DNA of 64,000 bases from Vermiculatibacterium agrestimuris (GTDB lineage Bacteria; Bacillota; Clostridia; Oscillospirales; Oscillospiraceae). A program made the position numbers and the translations under genes. The DNA lies in NCBI RefSeq assembly GCF_943193085.1, contig NZ_CALPCU010000004.1, forward strand, positions 59,749 through 123,748, read 5' to 3'. Shown piece after piece: positions 1 to 8,792 of the stretch. Numbering within the stretch: the first letter of the stretch is position 1; each line of letters begins with the position of its first letter. A model generated the notes under the pieces. The model was not told the DNA's origin. It did no database searches and saw only the letters and a program-made list of their open reading frames with translations.

Positions 1-54
1 GCCCAGGAGCATACTGGCAGACAGTGCAAATGCAAGGACATTCTTCTTTTTCAT
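1..54 (-). CDS. N-terminus of a secreted or lipoprotein gene (partial)
   Basis: Only 18 codons lie in the window. They read MKKKNVLAFALSASMLLG: three lysines followed by a hydrophobic stretch, as in a Sec or lipoprotein signal peptide. The last residues would fit a lipobox if the next codon is Cys, which cannot be seen. A GAAAGGAGT ribosome site lies just upstream (61-70), and a consensus promoter lies at 127-155. It is divergent from the reductase-regulator fusion gene, so it may be that regulator's target. The function cannot be read from this fragment. Confidence 0.7.
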   Translation of the reverse strand, partial: MKKKNVLAFALSASMLLG

Positions 55-126
55 TTTGGATACTCCTTTCGATTATTGAACCGTTCCTTTTGGGCCGCCG
101 CGTAAGTGACGGCCTTCTTAACCAGA

Positions 127-155
127 ATTGTAGGTCATTTTAAAAATAAAGTCAA
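127..155 (-). promoter_or_regulatory. Sigma-A-type promoter of the divergent secreted-protein gene
   Basis: On the minus strand TTGACT (150-155) and TACAAT (127-132) are separated by exactly 17 bases. The transcript would have a leader of about 65 bases before the ATG at 54. Confidence 0.75.
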
Positions 156-167
156 TACTTTTATCTA

Positions 168-181
168 AAATGTCGACATTT
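168..181. promoter_or_regulatory. 14-bp perfect palindrome, candidate GntR/FCD operator
   Basis: AAATGTCGACATTT is a perfect palindrome 12 bp upstream of the -35 box of the minus-strand gene, in the intergenic region of a divergent pair whose other member encodes a GntR-type wHTH. FadR-subfamily regulators commonly bind short palindromes of the form TNGTNNNACNA. That this is the operator is inference. Confidence 0.5.
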
Positions 182-286
182 ATTTTTTATTGTCCTACTT
201 TTTGTAGAACTCCACAAACCAGCCCTCAGATTTCTGTCTATTTTTACAAGCGGCGCCCCTTTTCCTTCGATTATCTCAATTGGGGG

Positions 287-315
287 ATGAACTTTCTCCT
301 TTTTTCTGTTATAAT
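287..315 (+). promoter_or_regulatory. Likely promoter of the reductase-regulator gene
   Basis: A perfect TATAAT lies at 310-315. The best -35 at 17-bp spacing is the weak ATGAAC (287-292). A weak -35 would suit a regulated promoter. Confidence 0.5.
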
Positions 316-346
316 AGTTTCGACCATAAGGAAGGGAGAGTGTCAT

Positions 347-1957
347 GTGGAACCTATCCAAAAGGTAGCTGTCATTGGATTGGGTGCTTTAGGCACCTGC
401 TATGCCGATCAGATCCTGCGGGGCGACCCCACAGTGGAAGTCCGGGGTGTGCTTCGCCCCAACGCCGTCCCCGCTCCCATCTTCCTCAACGGCATCCCCC
501 TAAAGCTGGACTGCCGCCCCCCGGCGGAATTGACAGACTTCCACCCCGATCTGATTTTGGTGGCGGTGAAGTCATACGATCTGGAAGAGGCCATCCAGGC
601 CATGGCTCCCCTGGTGGGGCCCCATACCCTTCTCCTCTCTCTGCTCAATGGAATGGAGAGCGAGGATCAGCTCGCCCAGGCTTTTGGCCCAGAGTGCGTG
701 CTCTGTGCCACAGTGGTGGGGGCGGACACCAACCGCAATCAGCGGCAGGTTCACTGCCAAAGTTCCGGCGTTATCCTCTTTGGGGAGCGGGACGGCATGC
801 CAAGTCAGGCCACTGAGCGTCTGGAGGAATTTGTCCGCCGCTGTGGCCTCACCGCCCGGCGGGTGGACGACATCACATATCAGATGTGGTACAAGCTTAT
901 GGTCAACGCGGGCTTTAACCAGGCCAGCACCGTCTATCAGCTCACCTACGGGCAGTTCCGGGAAAACCGGGAGGCCATGGAGGTCATGCGTTATGCCCAG
1001 CAGGAGGTCTGTGCTCTGGCCCGGCAGTGTGGTGTAGTACTGGGGGAGCAGGCCATTCAGGACTGGGAGCATACACTGGCTCGCCTCTCCCCCGAGGGCC
1101 GCTCCTCCATGCTTCAGGACTACTGGATGGGCCGCCGGCTGGAGACCGATATTTTTGGTGATTATGTGACCCGGCTGGGGCAAAAGCTGGGCGTGCCCAC
1201 CCCCGTCAGCGACCGGCTCAACGCCCAGATCAAACAGATGGAGCACAACCGCGACCTGGCCGCCGCCGCGGAGCCGCCACGCCTCTCTACCGGCAAGCTT
1301 TCCATCGCCACGCCGAAAAAGATCGCCAGCCAGATCCGCATTGATATCGTCAAGCAAAAATACAAGGCGGGAGACAAGCTTGTGGAGACCCAGCTCGCAG
1401 AGCAGTACGGCGCCAGCCGCAGCTCGGTGCGCACCGCTTTGCAGATCCTGTCCGGCGAAGGGCTCATCATCATCCACTCCAACGGACGCCGGGAAGTGGT
1501 GGCCTTCTCCGAGCAGCAGGTAAAAAATCTCTACGACTTTCGCTGGCTCATTGAAAACCGGGCCGTGGAGATGGCGTTAGAGAAAAGCGGCTCAGTCTAC
1601 CCCAAACTGGCCGAGATCCTGGGGATCATTGAGGACTGCTGCACCCGCCCGGCCGAAGAGGTAGACTGGTATGACCTGGACGTACGCTTCCACCGGGCTC
1701 TGGTTGCCTCGGCGGAGAACATCTTCCTCTCTAACGCCTGGGAGAGCAATGCCGAAATTTTCTATACCCTGATGAACTTCAACACCCTTATCGACTATAG
1801 CGAGCGCTATGCCGCTGAGTTTTTCGAAAAGCACAGGCATATTTACGAGCTTCTTCTGTCTCGGGATCGCCGGTGCCTCTCCCAGCTCGAGCAGCACATT
1901 TTGGACGCAGAGAATATTGCCAACTCGGTTTTGGAATGCTTCGGCGCCCCCCGCTGA
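347..1957 (+). CDS. Ketopantoate reductase-like domain fused to GntR/FCD regulator
   Basis: Predicted 536 aa. Residues 1-305 are a 2-dehydropantoate 2-reductase fold: Rossmann motif GLGALG at 11-16, then a WYKLMVNAGFNQAS segment holding the conserved Lys and Asn of the PanE/ApbA family. From about residue 323 there is a GntR wHTH (KIASQIRIDIVKQ...SRSSVRTALQILSGEGLI), followed by an FCD ligand domain with its Asp/His metal-type residues (DLDVRFHRAL, EKHRHIYE, LEQHILDA). The GTG at 347 is preferred because GGGAGAG lies 6 bases upstream; the in-frame ATG further upstream has no ribosome site. The reading frame is continuous, so this is a true fusion and not two overlapping genes. A plausible reading is a regulator that senses or converts a 2-keto or 2-hydroxy acid. 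A role in pantothenate synthesis is possible but not shown by neighbours. Confidence 0.85.
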   Translation: MEPIQKVAVIGLGALGTCYADQILRGDPTVEVRGVLRPNAVPAPIFLNGIPLKLDCRPPAELTDFHPDLILVAVKSYDLEEAIQAMAPLVGPHTLLLSLLNGMESEDQLAQAFGPECVLCATVVGADTNRNQRQVHCQSSGVILFGERDGMPSQATERLEEFVRRCGLTARRVDDITYQMWYKLMVNAGFNQASTVYQLTYGQFRENREAMEVMRYAQQEVCALARQCGVVLGEQAIQDWEHTLARLSPEGRSSMLQDYWMGRRLETDIFGDYVTRLGQKLGVPTPVSDRLNAQIKQMEHNRDLAAAAEPPRLSTGKLSIATPKKIASQIRIDIVKQKYKAGDKLVETQLAEQYGASRSSVRTALQILSGEGLIIIHSNGRREVVAFSEQQVKNLYDFRWLIENRAVEMALEKSGSVYPKLAEILGIIEDCCTRPAEEVDWYDLDVRFHRALVASAENIFLSNAWESNAEIFYTLMNFNTLIDYSERYAAEFFEKHRHIYELLLSRDRRCLSQLEQHILDAENIANSVLECFGAPR

Positions 1958-1992
1958 GTTCTTTCGGAGGGAGCGTTTGTTTTCAAACCTAA

Positions 1993-2029
1993 GAGCACAC
2001 GCCCGGAGAAATTCTCCGGGCGTGTGCTC
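1993..2029. terminator. Long perfect inverted repeat, probable terminator
   Basis: GAGCACACGCCCGGAGAA and its exact complement are separated by one base, giving a stem of about 16 bp in practice. It lies 35 bp after the fusion gene stop. A T-rich run begins about 15 bases after the stem and not directly after it, so it is not a classical rho-independent terminator. Confidence 0.6.
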
Positions 2030-2054
2030 TCTGCTGCAACTTCCCCTTTTTCTG

Positions 2055-2083
2055 TTGCAAAAATACCCTGGAACCAATATAAT
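2055..2083 (+). promoter_or_regulatory. Promoter of pyruvate carboxylase
   Basis: TTGCAA (2055-2060), a 17-bp spacer and TATAAT (2078-2083). The TSS would be about 35 bases before the TTG start codon. Confidence 0.75.
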
Positions 2084-2125
2084 AGAACCCTACAGTCCAA
2101 CATCTTGGAAAGGACGGGAAACCCT

Positions 2126-5100
2126 TTGAGCGAGAAGACCTTTCAAAAAGTGATGGTGGCCAACCGGGGAGAGATCGCCATCCGCATTTTCCGGGCCTGC
2201 TACGACCTGGGCTTGCGCACCGTAGCCATTTACTCCAACGAGGACACCTACGCCCTGTTCCGCACCCGGGCAGACGAGGCCTATCTTATCGGACAGAACA
2301 AAAGTCCCCTGGGCGCCTACCTGGACATCCCCGGCATCATCTCGCTGGCCAAGCGCCGGGGGGTGGACGCCATCCACCCGGGTTACGGCTTTCTCTCGGA
2401 GAACGCCGACTTTGCCCGGGCCTGCGAGAAGGCGGGGATCGCCTTTGTGGGCCCTCCCTCCGCCGTGCTGGCCCAAATGGGGGACAAACTGGCGGCCAAG
2501 GCCACGGCCATCGCCTGCGGCGTGCCCATCATCCCCGGCTCCACCCAGCCCCTGAAGGACGCCGATGAAGCGGTGGAAAAGGCCCTCAGCTACGGCTTCC
2601 CCGTCATTTTGAAGGCCGCCGCCGGCGGCGGCGGACGGGGGATGCGCCGGTGCGACAACCCGGAAGAGGTCAAGACCAACTTCCAGCTGGTGAAGAGCGA
2701 GGCCAAGAAGGCCTTCGGCAACGACGACATCTTTATCGAGAAATACCTGGTGGAGCCCAAGCACATCGAGGTACAGATCCTGGCCGACAGCTATGGCGGC
2801 GTGGTGCATCTGGGGGAGCGGGACTGCTCCCTCCAGCGCCGCTACCAGAAGGTGGTGGAGTTCGCCCCCGCCTGGAGTGTGCCTATGGCGGTGCGGGAAA
2901 AGCTGCGCGCCGACGCAGTGAAGATCGCCAGGCAGGTGGGATATGTCAACGCCGGCACTGTGGAGTTCCTGGTGGACAAGGACGGCGGTTATTACTTCAT
3001 TGAGATGAACCCCCGCATCCAGGTGGAGCACACCGTCACCGAGATGGTCACCGGTGTCGACCTCGTCCGCTCCCAGATCCTCATCGCCCAGGGCTGTCCC
3101 CTCTCCGATCCCCGCATCGGCATGGCGAGCCAGGACGACCTGCGGGAGAGCGGCTACGCCATCCAGTGCCGGGTCACCACCGAGGATCCCGCCAACAATT
3201 TCGCCCCCGACACCGGGCGTATCACCTCCTACCGCTCCGGCGGCGGCTTTGGCGTCCGGCTGGACGGCGGCAACGCCTATACCGGCGCGGTCATCTCCCC
3301 CTATTATGACTCCCTGCTGGTAAAGGTCACCGCCTGGGACAACACCTTTGCCGGGGCCTGCCACAAGGCCGGGCGGGCCATCAGCGAGGAGCATGTCCGG
3401 GGGGTGAAGACCAATATCCCCTTTATTACCAACATCCTCACCCACCCCCAGTTCCAGGCCGGGGCCTGCCACACCAAGTTCATCGACGAGACCCCCGAGC
3501 TGTTTGAGTTTGAGAACAGCCGGGATCGGGCCACCAAGGTGCTGCGCTATATCGCCGAGATCCAGGTGAAAAATCCCGACACCCAGCGCAAGCAGCTGGA
3601 GATCCCCCGGTTCCCCGTCCCCTCCCGGGCGATGAAAAAGGAGGACGGCCTCAAGGCCCTGCTGGATGAAAAGGGCCCTGAGGCGCTCAGCCGCTGGGTG
3701 CTGGAGCAGAAAAAGCTCCTCATCACCGACACCACCCTTCGGGACGCCCACCAGTCCCTTCTCTCCACCCGGATGCGCACCCGGGACATGGCCCTGGCCG
3801 CGCCGGGGACTGCGGAGATCCTGAAGGACTGCTTCTCCCTGGAGATGTGGGGCGGCGCCACCTTCGACGTGGCCTACCGCTTCCTTCACGAGTCCCCCTG
3901 GGAGCGGCTGGACATCCTGCGTCAGGCCATCCCCAACATCCCCTTCCAGATGCTTCTGCGGGGCGCCAATGCCGTGGGCTATGCCAACTACCCGGACAAC
4001 CTGGTGCGGGAGTTCATCCACCAGGCCGCACTCTGCGGCATCGACATTTTCCGCGTCTTCGACTCTCTCAACTGGCTGCCCGGCATGGAGGTGGCCATGG
4101 ACGAGGTGCTCAAGCAGGGCAAGTTCTGTGAGGCCGCCGTGTGCTACACCGGCGACCTGGCCGACCCCAAGCACGACAAGTATGATCTCAAATATTATGT
4201 CAACCTCGCCAAAGAACTGGAGCGCCGGGGCGCCCATATGCTTTGCATCAAGGATATGTCCGGTCTTTTGAAGCCTTACGCCGCCAAGACTCTGGTGAAG
4301 GCCCTCAAAGAGGAGGTGGGCATCCCCATCCACCTCCACACCCACGACACCTCCGGCAACCAGATCGCCGCCTATCTCATGGCCGCCGAGGCGGGAGTGG
4401 ACGTGGTGGACTGCGCGGTGGAATCCATGTCCTCCGCCACCAGCCAGCCCTCCCTCAACGCCCTGGCCGCCGCCCTTCGGGGGCAGGAGCGGGACACAGG
4501 GCTCCCCTTTGCCCCTCTCCAGCGGCTCAGCGACTACTGGGCGGACGTACGCCTGCGCTATGGCCGCTTTGAAGGCGGCGTGACCAGTCCCTCCGCCGAC
4601 ATTTACCGCTATGAGATGCCCGGCGGCCAGTACACCAACCTGAAGGCCCAGGTGGAAAGTCTGGGCCTGGGCCACCGCTTCGACGCGGTGAAGGAGATGT
4701 ACCGGGACGTAAATCTGATGCTGGGGGACATCGTAAAGGTGACTCCTTCCTCCAAGATGGTGGGTGACCTGGCCATCTTCATGGTGCAGAATGACCTGAC
4801 GCCGGAGACGGTGGTGAGCCAGGGCGAGTCGCTGACATTTCCCGATTCTGTGGTGAGCTACTTCAAGGGCATGATGGGCCAGCCCGCCTGGGGCTTCCCC
4901 GAGGAGCTGCAGCAGGTGGTGCTCAAGGGAGAAAAGCCCATTACCTGCCGCCCCGGCGAGCTGCTGCCCCCTGTGGACTTCGCCGCGGCCCGCTCCGAGG
5001 TGGAGAAGTTCTACCCCGGCGCCAGCGACCGCACGGTGGTGTCCTGGTGCCTCTACCCCAAGGTGGTGGAGGAGTTCTGTCTCCACCGTCAGGAGTACGG

Positions 5101-5554
5101 CTATATCACCCGCATGGGCAGTCATGTCTTCTTTGACGGCATGGCTCTGGGGGAGACCAATCAGATCAGTATTGAGGACGGTAAGACCCTGGTGGTCAAG
5201 TACCTGGGTCTGGGCGACCTGAACGAGGACGGCACCCGCAACGTCCAATTCGAGCTCAACGGCATGCGCCGGGAGATCGCCGTGGACGATCCCTCCGCCG
5301 AAGCGCAGGTCAGCGTCACCCCCATGGCCGATCCCGCCGACAAGAGCCAAGTGGGCTCCTCCATTCCGGGTATGATCTCCAAGCTCGCTGTGAAAACTGG
5401 AGACACGGTCAAGAAAAACCAAGTCCTGGCGGTCATCGAGGCCATGAAGATGGAGACCAGCGTGGTGGCCCGGATGGACGGCGTGGTGGAGCGGATCCTG
5501 GTCTCCGAAGGCTCTGCGGTGAAGGCCGGCGAGCTGCTCATCACCATCAAATAA
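2126..5554 (+). CDS. pyc: Pyruvate carboxylase
   Basis: 1142 aa, the usual length for the single-chain enzyme that makes oxaloacetate from pyruvate, bicarbonate and ATP. In order: biotin carboxylase (about 1-460; MVANRGEIAIRIF start and glycine-rich AAAGGGGRGMR ATP-grasp loop), carboxyltransferase (about 530-800; TDTTLRDAHQSLLSTRMRT, RVFDSLNW, HLHTHDTSG metal ligands), a PYC/OADA domain, and a biotinyl domain with EAMKMET whose Lys (about 1108) is biotinylated. The start is taken as TTG at 2126: AAGGACGGG precedes it and the protein then begins right at the conserved N-terminus. An upstream ATG at 2024 would add residues ahead of the promoter. It is monocistronic or followed by the dehydrogenase 47 bp downstream. 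Confidence 0.95.
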   Translation: MSEKTFQKVMVANRGEIAIRIFRACYDLGLRTVAIYSNEDTYALFRTRADEAYLIGQNKSPLGAYLDIPGIISLAKRRGVDAIHPGYGFLSENADFARACEKAGIAFVGPPSAVLAQMGDKLAAKATAIACGVPIIPGSTQPLKDADEAVEKALSYGFPVILKAAAGGGGRGMRRCDNPEEVKTNFQLVKSEAKKAFGNDDIFIEKYLVEPKHIEVQILADSYGGVVHLGERDCSLQRRYQKVVEFAPAWSVPMAVREKLRADAVKIARQVGYVNAGTVEFLVDKDGGYYFIEMNPRIQVEHTVTEMVTGVDLVRSQILIAQGCPLSDPRIGMASQDDLRESGYAIQCRVTTEDPANNFAPDTGRITSYRSGGGFGVRLDGGNAYTGAVISPYYDSLLVKVTAWDNTFAGACHKAGRAISEEHVRGVKTNIPFITNILTHPQFQAGACHTKFIDETPELFEFENSRDRATKVLRYIAEIQVKNPDTQRKQLEIPRFPVPSRAMKKEDGLKALLDEKGPEALSRWVLEQKKLLITDTTLRDAHQSLLSTRMRTRDMALAAPGTAEILKDCFSLEMWGGATFDVAYRFLHESPWERLDILRQAIPNIPFQMLLRGANAVGYANYPDNLVREFIHQAALCGIDIFRVFDSLNWLPGMEVAMDEVLKQGKFCEAAVCYTGDLADPKHDKYDLKYYVNLAKELERRGAHMLCIKDMSGLLKPYAAKTLVKALKEEVGIPIHLHTHDTSGNQIAAYLMAAEAGVDVVDCAVESMSSATSQPSLNALAAALRGQERDTGLPFAPLQRLSDYWADVRLRYGRFEGGVTSPSADIYRYEMPGGQYTNLKAQVESLGLGHRFDAVKEMYRDVNLMLGDIVKVTPSSKMVGDLAIFMVQNDLTPETVVSQGESLTFPDSVVSYFKGMMGQPAWGFPEELQQVVLKGEKPITCRPGELLPPVDFAAARSEVEKFYPGASDRTVVSWCLYPKVVEEFCLHRQEYGYITRMGSHVFFDGMALGETNQISIEDGKTLVVKYLGLGDLNEDGTRNVQFELNGMRREIAVDDPSAEAQVSVTPMADPADKSQVGSSIPGMISKLAVKTGDTVKKNQVLAVIEAMKMETSVVARMDGVVERILVSEGSAVKAGELLITIK

Positions 5555-5601
5555 GATCCCCAGCGCAAGGCTTGATCTATTTTTCGAAAGGAGCATTTCC
5601 T

Positions 5602-6558
5602 ATGGAAACTATCCTGAACCTCCTCCCCCTCACTGACGAGGAGCGGGCCGACTTCCTTGCCGCCGCACCCAATGACGACCACATCTTCTGCCCCGCCCCC
5701 GACCTGACCTTCACCCTGGACACCGCCTCCCTGGACAAGATCGCCCGGGCCACGGTGATCCTGGGCTGCGTCCCACCCCATATGCTCACCGGAGCCACAG
5801 GTCTGAAGTGGCTCCAGACCTGGTCTGCCGGGGTCAACGCCTACCTGGAACCGGGTGCCCTGCCCCAGGGCGCCATGCTCACCTCTGCCGTGGGCGCTTA
5901 CGGCCAGGCGGTCTCAGAGCACATGTTTGCCTCCCTCCTGTCCCTGTTGAAGCGCCTGCCCGCCTACCGGGATCACCAGCAAGCCCGGGAGTGGATCGAT
6001 GAGGGCCGGGTGAAGACCCTCACCGGAGCCACCGTCCTTCTCCTGGGCACCGGCGACCTGGGCAGCCACTTTGCGGGCCTGGTGAAGGCCATGGGAGCCC
6101 ACACGGTGGGTCTCAACCGCCATCCCGACAAGGCCGTGGCCCATATAGACGAGCTCCACGCGCTCTCTGAGCTGGATGCCTGGCTTCCCAAGGCCGATGT
6201 GGTGGCCATGACCCTTCCCGAGACCCCGGAGACCATCCACCTGATAAACGCCGCCCGGCTCTCCCTCATGAAGCCCGACGCCATCCTCATCAACGCCGGC
6301 CGGGGCTCCGGCGTGGACTGCCTGGCCCTGGCGGAGACGCTGAAAGCCGGGAAACTCTGGGGCGCGGCGCTGGACGTCACCGAGCCGGAGCCTCTCCCCG
6401 GCGATCACCCCCTCTGGGACTGCTCCAATCTGGTGCTCACCCCCCACATCGGCGGCGGCGACCACCTGCCCCAGACCGTGCGGAACATTGTCCACATCGC
6501 CCTGGACAACCTGCGCCGCTTCAATGCCCATGAGGCCCTTCGCAATCGGGTGCTTTGA
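5602..6558 (+). CDS. D-2-hydroxyacid dehydrogenase family protein
   Basis: 318 aa. An NAD(P)-binding motif LLGTGDLGSHFAG sits near the middle. The C-terminal part carries the family catalytic set: Arg in NAGRGSGVD, Glu in DVTEPEPLP and His in LTPHIGG. The substrate cannot be told; glyoxylate/hydroxypyruvate reductase-type activity is possible. AAAGGAG lies 8 bases before the ATG at 5602. It follows pyruvate carboxylase closely and may be co-transcribed with it. The Arg position is offset relative to the common NxxRG spacing but still reads as the standard loop. Confidence 0.85.
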   Translation: METILNLLPLTDEERADFLAAAPNDDHIFCPAPDLTFTLDTASLDKIARATVILGCVPPHMLTGATGLKWLQTWSAGVNAYLEPGALPQGAMLTSAVGAYGQAVSEHMFASLLSLLKRLPAYRDHQQAREWIDEGRVKTLTGATVLLLGTGDLGSHFAGLVKAMGAHTVGLNRHPDKAVAHIDELHALSELDAWLPKADVVAMTLPETPETIHLINAARLSLMKPDAILINAGRGSGVDCLALAETLKAGKLWGAALDVTEPEPLPGDHPLWDCSNLVLTPHIGGGDHLPQTVRNIVHIALDNLRRFNAHEALRNRVL

Positions 6559-6585
6559 TTCCCTTGGTTTCGTCTGCAAAAAATG

Positions 6586-6622
6586 ATACCCTCCTGGTAA
6601 AAACTGCCAGGAGGGTATTTTT
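6586..6622 (+). terminator. Terminator hairpin whose 3' arm contains the next gene's Shine-Dalgarno
   Basis: ATACCCTCCTGG (6586-6597) pairs with CCAGGAGGGTAT (6607-6618), followed by T5. The AGGAGGG at 6609-6615 is also the only ribosome site for the ATG at 6623 (7-base spacer). One element therefore ends the dehydrogenase transcript and would mask the next start in read-through RNA. Confidence 0.8.
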
Positions 6623-7114
6623 ATGCGGCGCATCCTTATCTGTCTTCTTGTTCTGTCCCTCTGCCCGCTCCCCGCCCGGGCCGCAGAGACGGTGACCCGG
6701 GGCGGCTTCGTCCTCCTGCTGTGGGAGGCCGCCGGCGGTGTGCCCTTCGACAAGACCGCCCACCCCTTTACCGACATTTCAGAGGACGGCGTGGCCCAAG
6801 CGGTGGCCTGGGCCTATGAAGAGGGCCTGGTTCAAGGTGTGGGCGGCAACCTTTTCGCCCCGGAGCGGCCCCTGAGCCGGGAGGAGTGCGCCCTTCTCCT
6901 GCGCCGCAATGACGCCCTGTGGGGCCGGGAAGACTGGGCCGGAGACGGGGCGGCGGCCTGCAATGACTGGGAGGATATCTCCCCCTGGGCAGACGACAGC
7001 CTTTACCGGGCCTGCGTCACCGGACGGCTGCCCTGGCGGGAGGGCCGTCTGGCTCCACGGGAGCCGGTAACAGCGGAGGAGGCCAGAGCGTATCTCTCCC
7101 CATGGCTTCCGTAA
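6623..7114 (+). CDS. Small secreted SLH-domain protein
   Basis: 163 aa with a clear signal peptide (MRRILICLLVLSLCPLPARA). Two S-layer-homology-like units follow: HPFTDISEDGVAQAVAWAYE...FAPERPLSREECALLL, and WEDISPWADDSLYRACVTG...LAPREPVTAEEARAYL. SLH units bind secondary cell-wall polymer, so it probably sits at the wall surface. No other domain is present, unlike the ~1000-aa SLH proteins further on. Translation may be restricted by the upstream hairpin. Binding partner unknown. Confidence 0.8.
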   Translation: MRRILICLLVLSLCPLPARAAETVTRGGFVLLLWEAAGGVPFDKTAHPFTDISEDGVAQAVAWAYEEGLVQGVGGNLFAPERPLSREECALLLRRNDALWGREDWAGDGAAACNDWEDISPWADDSLYRACVTGRLPWREGRLAPREPVTAEEARAYLSPWLP

Positions 7115-7120
7115 CAAAAA

Positions 7121-7157
7121 AACGCCCCCGGCGGATCATCTCCGCCGGGGGCGTTTT
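7121..7157. terminator. Bidirectional terminator between SLH gene and tail cluster
   Basis: AACGCCCCCGGCGGA (7121-7135) pairs with TCCGCCGGGGGCGTT (7141-7155). An A-tract on the left and Ts on the right serve both the SLH gene (+) and the phage-like operon (-), which converge here. Confidence 0.85.
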
Positions 7158-7173
7158 GGTGGGAACAAGGGCC

Positions 7174-7740
7174 TTATTTCACCAGCTTTTCCAGGGTGTC
7201 CCAGTTGTAGCCGCCTTCCTCGATGGCGCCCCATGTATGGAACCGATCTTCCACCATCTGCCAGGTAACATACCAGTAGACGTAGTTCACCTGCAAATGG
7301 GCGGGGAGGATCTCCTCAATGATCTTCCGCAGCTGCTTGAAGCCCTCCGGAATACCAGGCACATCGGGAAACCGCACCTCCACCACGCCGGGGTTCCCGG
7401 TCTCGCTGACCTGGGCGTTAAGGCCGCAGCCTTTCAGATTGTCGTTGATGGCCGCCAGAGTGAAGCTGTCTCCCCCGATGCGCAGCAGCGCCGCCAAGGC
7501 CGCTCTTCGGGCGGGAGGCGTCTCCGCCACCGGCCGGTGGATGAGAAGGCTCTCCAGCCGCTCCAATCCTTCCCCCTCCGCCGTATCCAGCATGGCCTCC
7601 CGCTCCAGATCGCTGAGGGCGTCGCTCACCTCATCCAGCGCCCGCCCCTCTCCGGCCAGCTCTCCGGCGGTGTAGATCCCCTGCCGGCTGTATGGCCCCA
7701 GGGGCAGCAGCAACTCCCAAAGCTGCTGAGCATGGCTCAT
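7174..7740 (-). CDS. Baseplate/tail protein, XkdU (gpI)-like
   Basis: 188 aa, the last gene of the operon. The LDTAEGEGLERLESLL and GFKQLRKIIEEILPAHLQVNYVYW segments and its place directly after baseplate J match the XkdU/DUF2313 group (P2 gpI analogue), which links baseplate to fibres. Its start overlaps the stop of the preceding gene by four bases (ATGA). It is followed by the bidirectional terminator, so no fibre gene is attached downstream, which is odd for this position. Confidence 0.75.
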   Translation of the reverse strand: MSHAQQLWELLLPLGPYSRQGIYTAGELAGEGRALDEVSDALSDLEREAMLDTAEGEGLERLESLLIHRPVAETPPARRAALAALLRIGGDSFTLAAINDNLKGCGLNAQVSETGNPGVVEVRFPDVPGIPEGFKQLRKIIEEILPAHLQVNYVYWYVTWQMVEDRFHTWGAIEEGGYNWDTLEKLVK

Positions 7741-8792
7741 GCCGTCACCTCCACCGTCAACGTCTCCAGCTGGGGCAGCTCTCCGTCCGCCACCGCTATA
7801 TCAGCCGCGGGGGCAGTGATAACGCAGTTGACGACTCCATCCCGGCCAAAGACCAGCTGGTAGAGCTGGGCTACCAGCACATCCTGGCTCAGCCGCTCTC
7901 CGGAAAAGAAGTCCCGCAGCGCCTGCTCCACATCGGCCTTCACCTTCTCCAGCCGCGTCTCGTCCGCGGCCTTTACTTCCACGGTCACGTCCACCGGCTT
8001 CACCGCGGGGGCCTTTACCGCCACATCCACAGCGATCTCCCGCAGCTGCCGGAAGTGGTCGTCCAGCGCCTCCAAAAGCTCCGCTCCCGGCAGACCGCTC
8101 ATGGCGGAGACCACCACATCCACCGTCCCAATGCCCCGGTTCCGGGGCAGGACAGTGGCGGCGGCCACCTGCTCAAAGGACAGGGCCGTCTGCTCGTAAA
8201 AGGCGGCGTTGGCGCCGTTAGGCATCCGCCGATAGGTCTCCAGCACCCGGGCGCGCAGACTCTCGTCGCTCTCCTCGTCCGCGCCGCCCGTAAAGGCCGC
8301 GGCGTTGACGCACCGGCTCACCCCCACCGGCGGCACGGCCATGGCGAGGATGCTTCCGGCGGGTACATTTCCCGCCGTTCCGGCCTCCACCGCCTGGGCA
8401 AACACTTCCACCGATGTAGCCCCGGCGGGCAGCACCGCCGCTTCCGCCGTCTCAAACCGCACCAGTCCCGCCGTAGTGCACACCGTCCCCGCCGGGATGA
8501 TCAGATCGGCTCCCGCGGCGGTGTCCACCGAAAAACGGATCATGCCCTCCGCCGGCAAGGCGCCGCGCCGCTCCAGCGCCCGCAGGGCGGCGTGGCGGTC
8601 AAGCCACTCCCCCTGGGCCGTCTGGGGAAAACACTGCCGGGCAAGCCAGTCGGTCTGGACATAGAGCCCGTAGACCTGGGCCGCCACGGCGTAGAGCTTC
8701 ACCGACAGATCGCTCACTGCCGAGGCCTCCATCCCTGTCTCCTCCCGAAACACCGAGAGCATCTCGTCATAGATCTCCTCAATGGTCTTCAT
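7737..8792 (-). CDS. Baseplate J-like protein (XkdT-like)
   Basis: 351 aa. It has the family hallmarks of baseplate wedge protein J: an N-terminal helical region, then IPAGTVCTTAG, AGTAGNVPAGSI and GGADEESDESLRARVLETYRRMPNGANAAFYEQ. It forms the periphery of the contractile-tail baseplate. The start is coupled to the gp25-like gene by overlap, and its own stop overlaps the next start. Confidence 0.9.
   Translation of the reverse strand: MKTIEEIYDEMLSVFREETGMEASAVSDLSVKLYAVAAQVYGLYVQTDWLARQCFPQTAQGEWLDRHAALRALERRGALPAEGMIRFSVDTAAGADLIIPAGTVCTTAGLVRFETAEAAVLPAGATSVEVFAQAVEAGTAGNVPAGSILAMAVPPVGVSRCVNAAAFTGGADEESDESLRARVLETYRRMPNGANAAFYEQTALSFEQVAAATVLPRNRGIGTVDVVVSAMSGLPGAELLEALDDHFRQLREIAVDVAVKAPAVKPVDVTVEVKAADETRLEKVKADVEQALRDFFSGERLSQDVLVAQLYQLVFGRDGVVNCVITAPAADIAVADGELPQLETLTVEVTA

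Noticed and set aside
2090..5596. A 1168-codon open frame on the minus strand opposite pyruvate carboxylase
   Set aside because: Low-complexity Gly/His/Val-rich translation, typical antisense shadow of a GC-rich gene; the plus-strand enzyme is complete.
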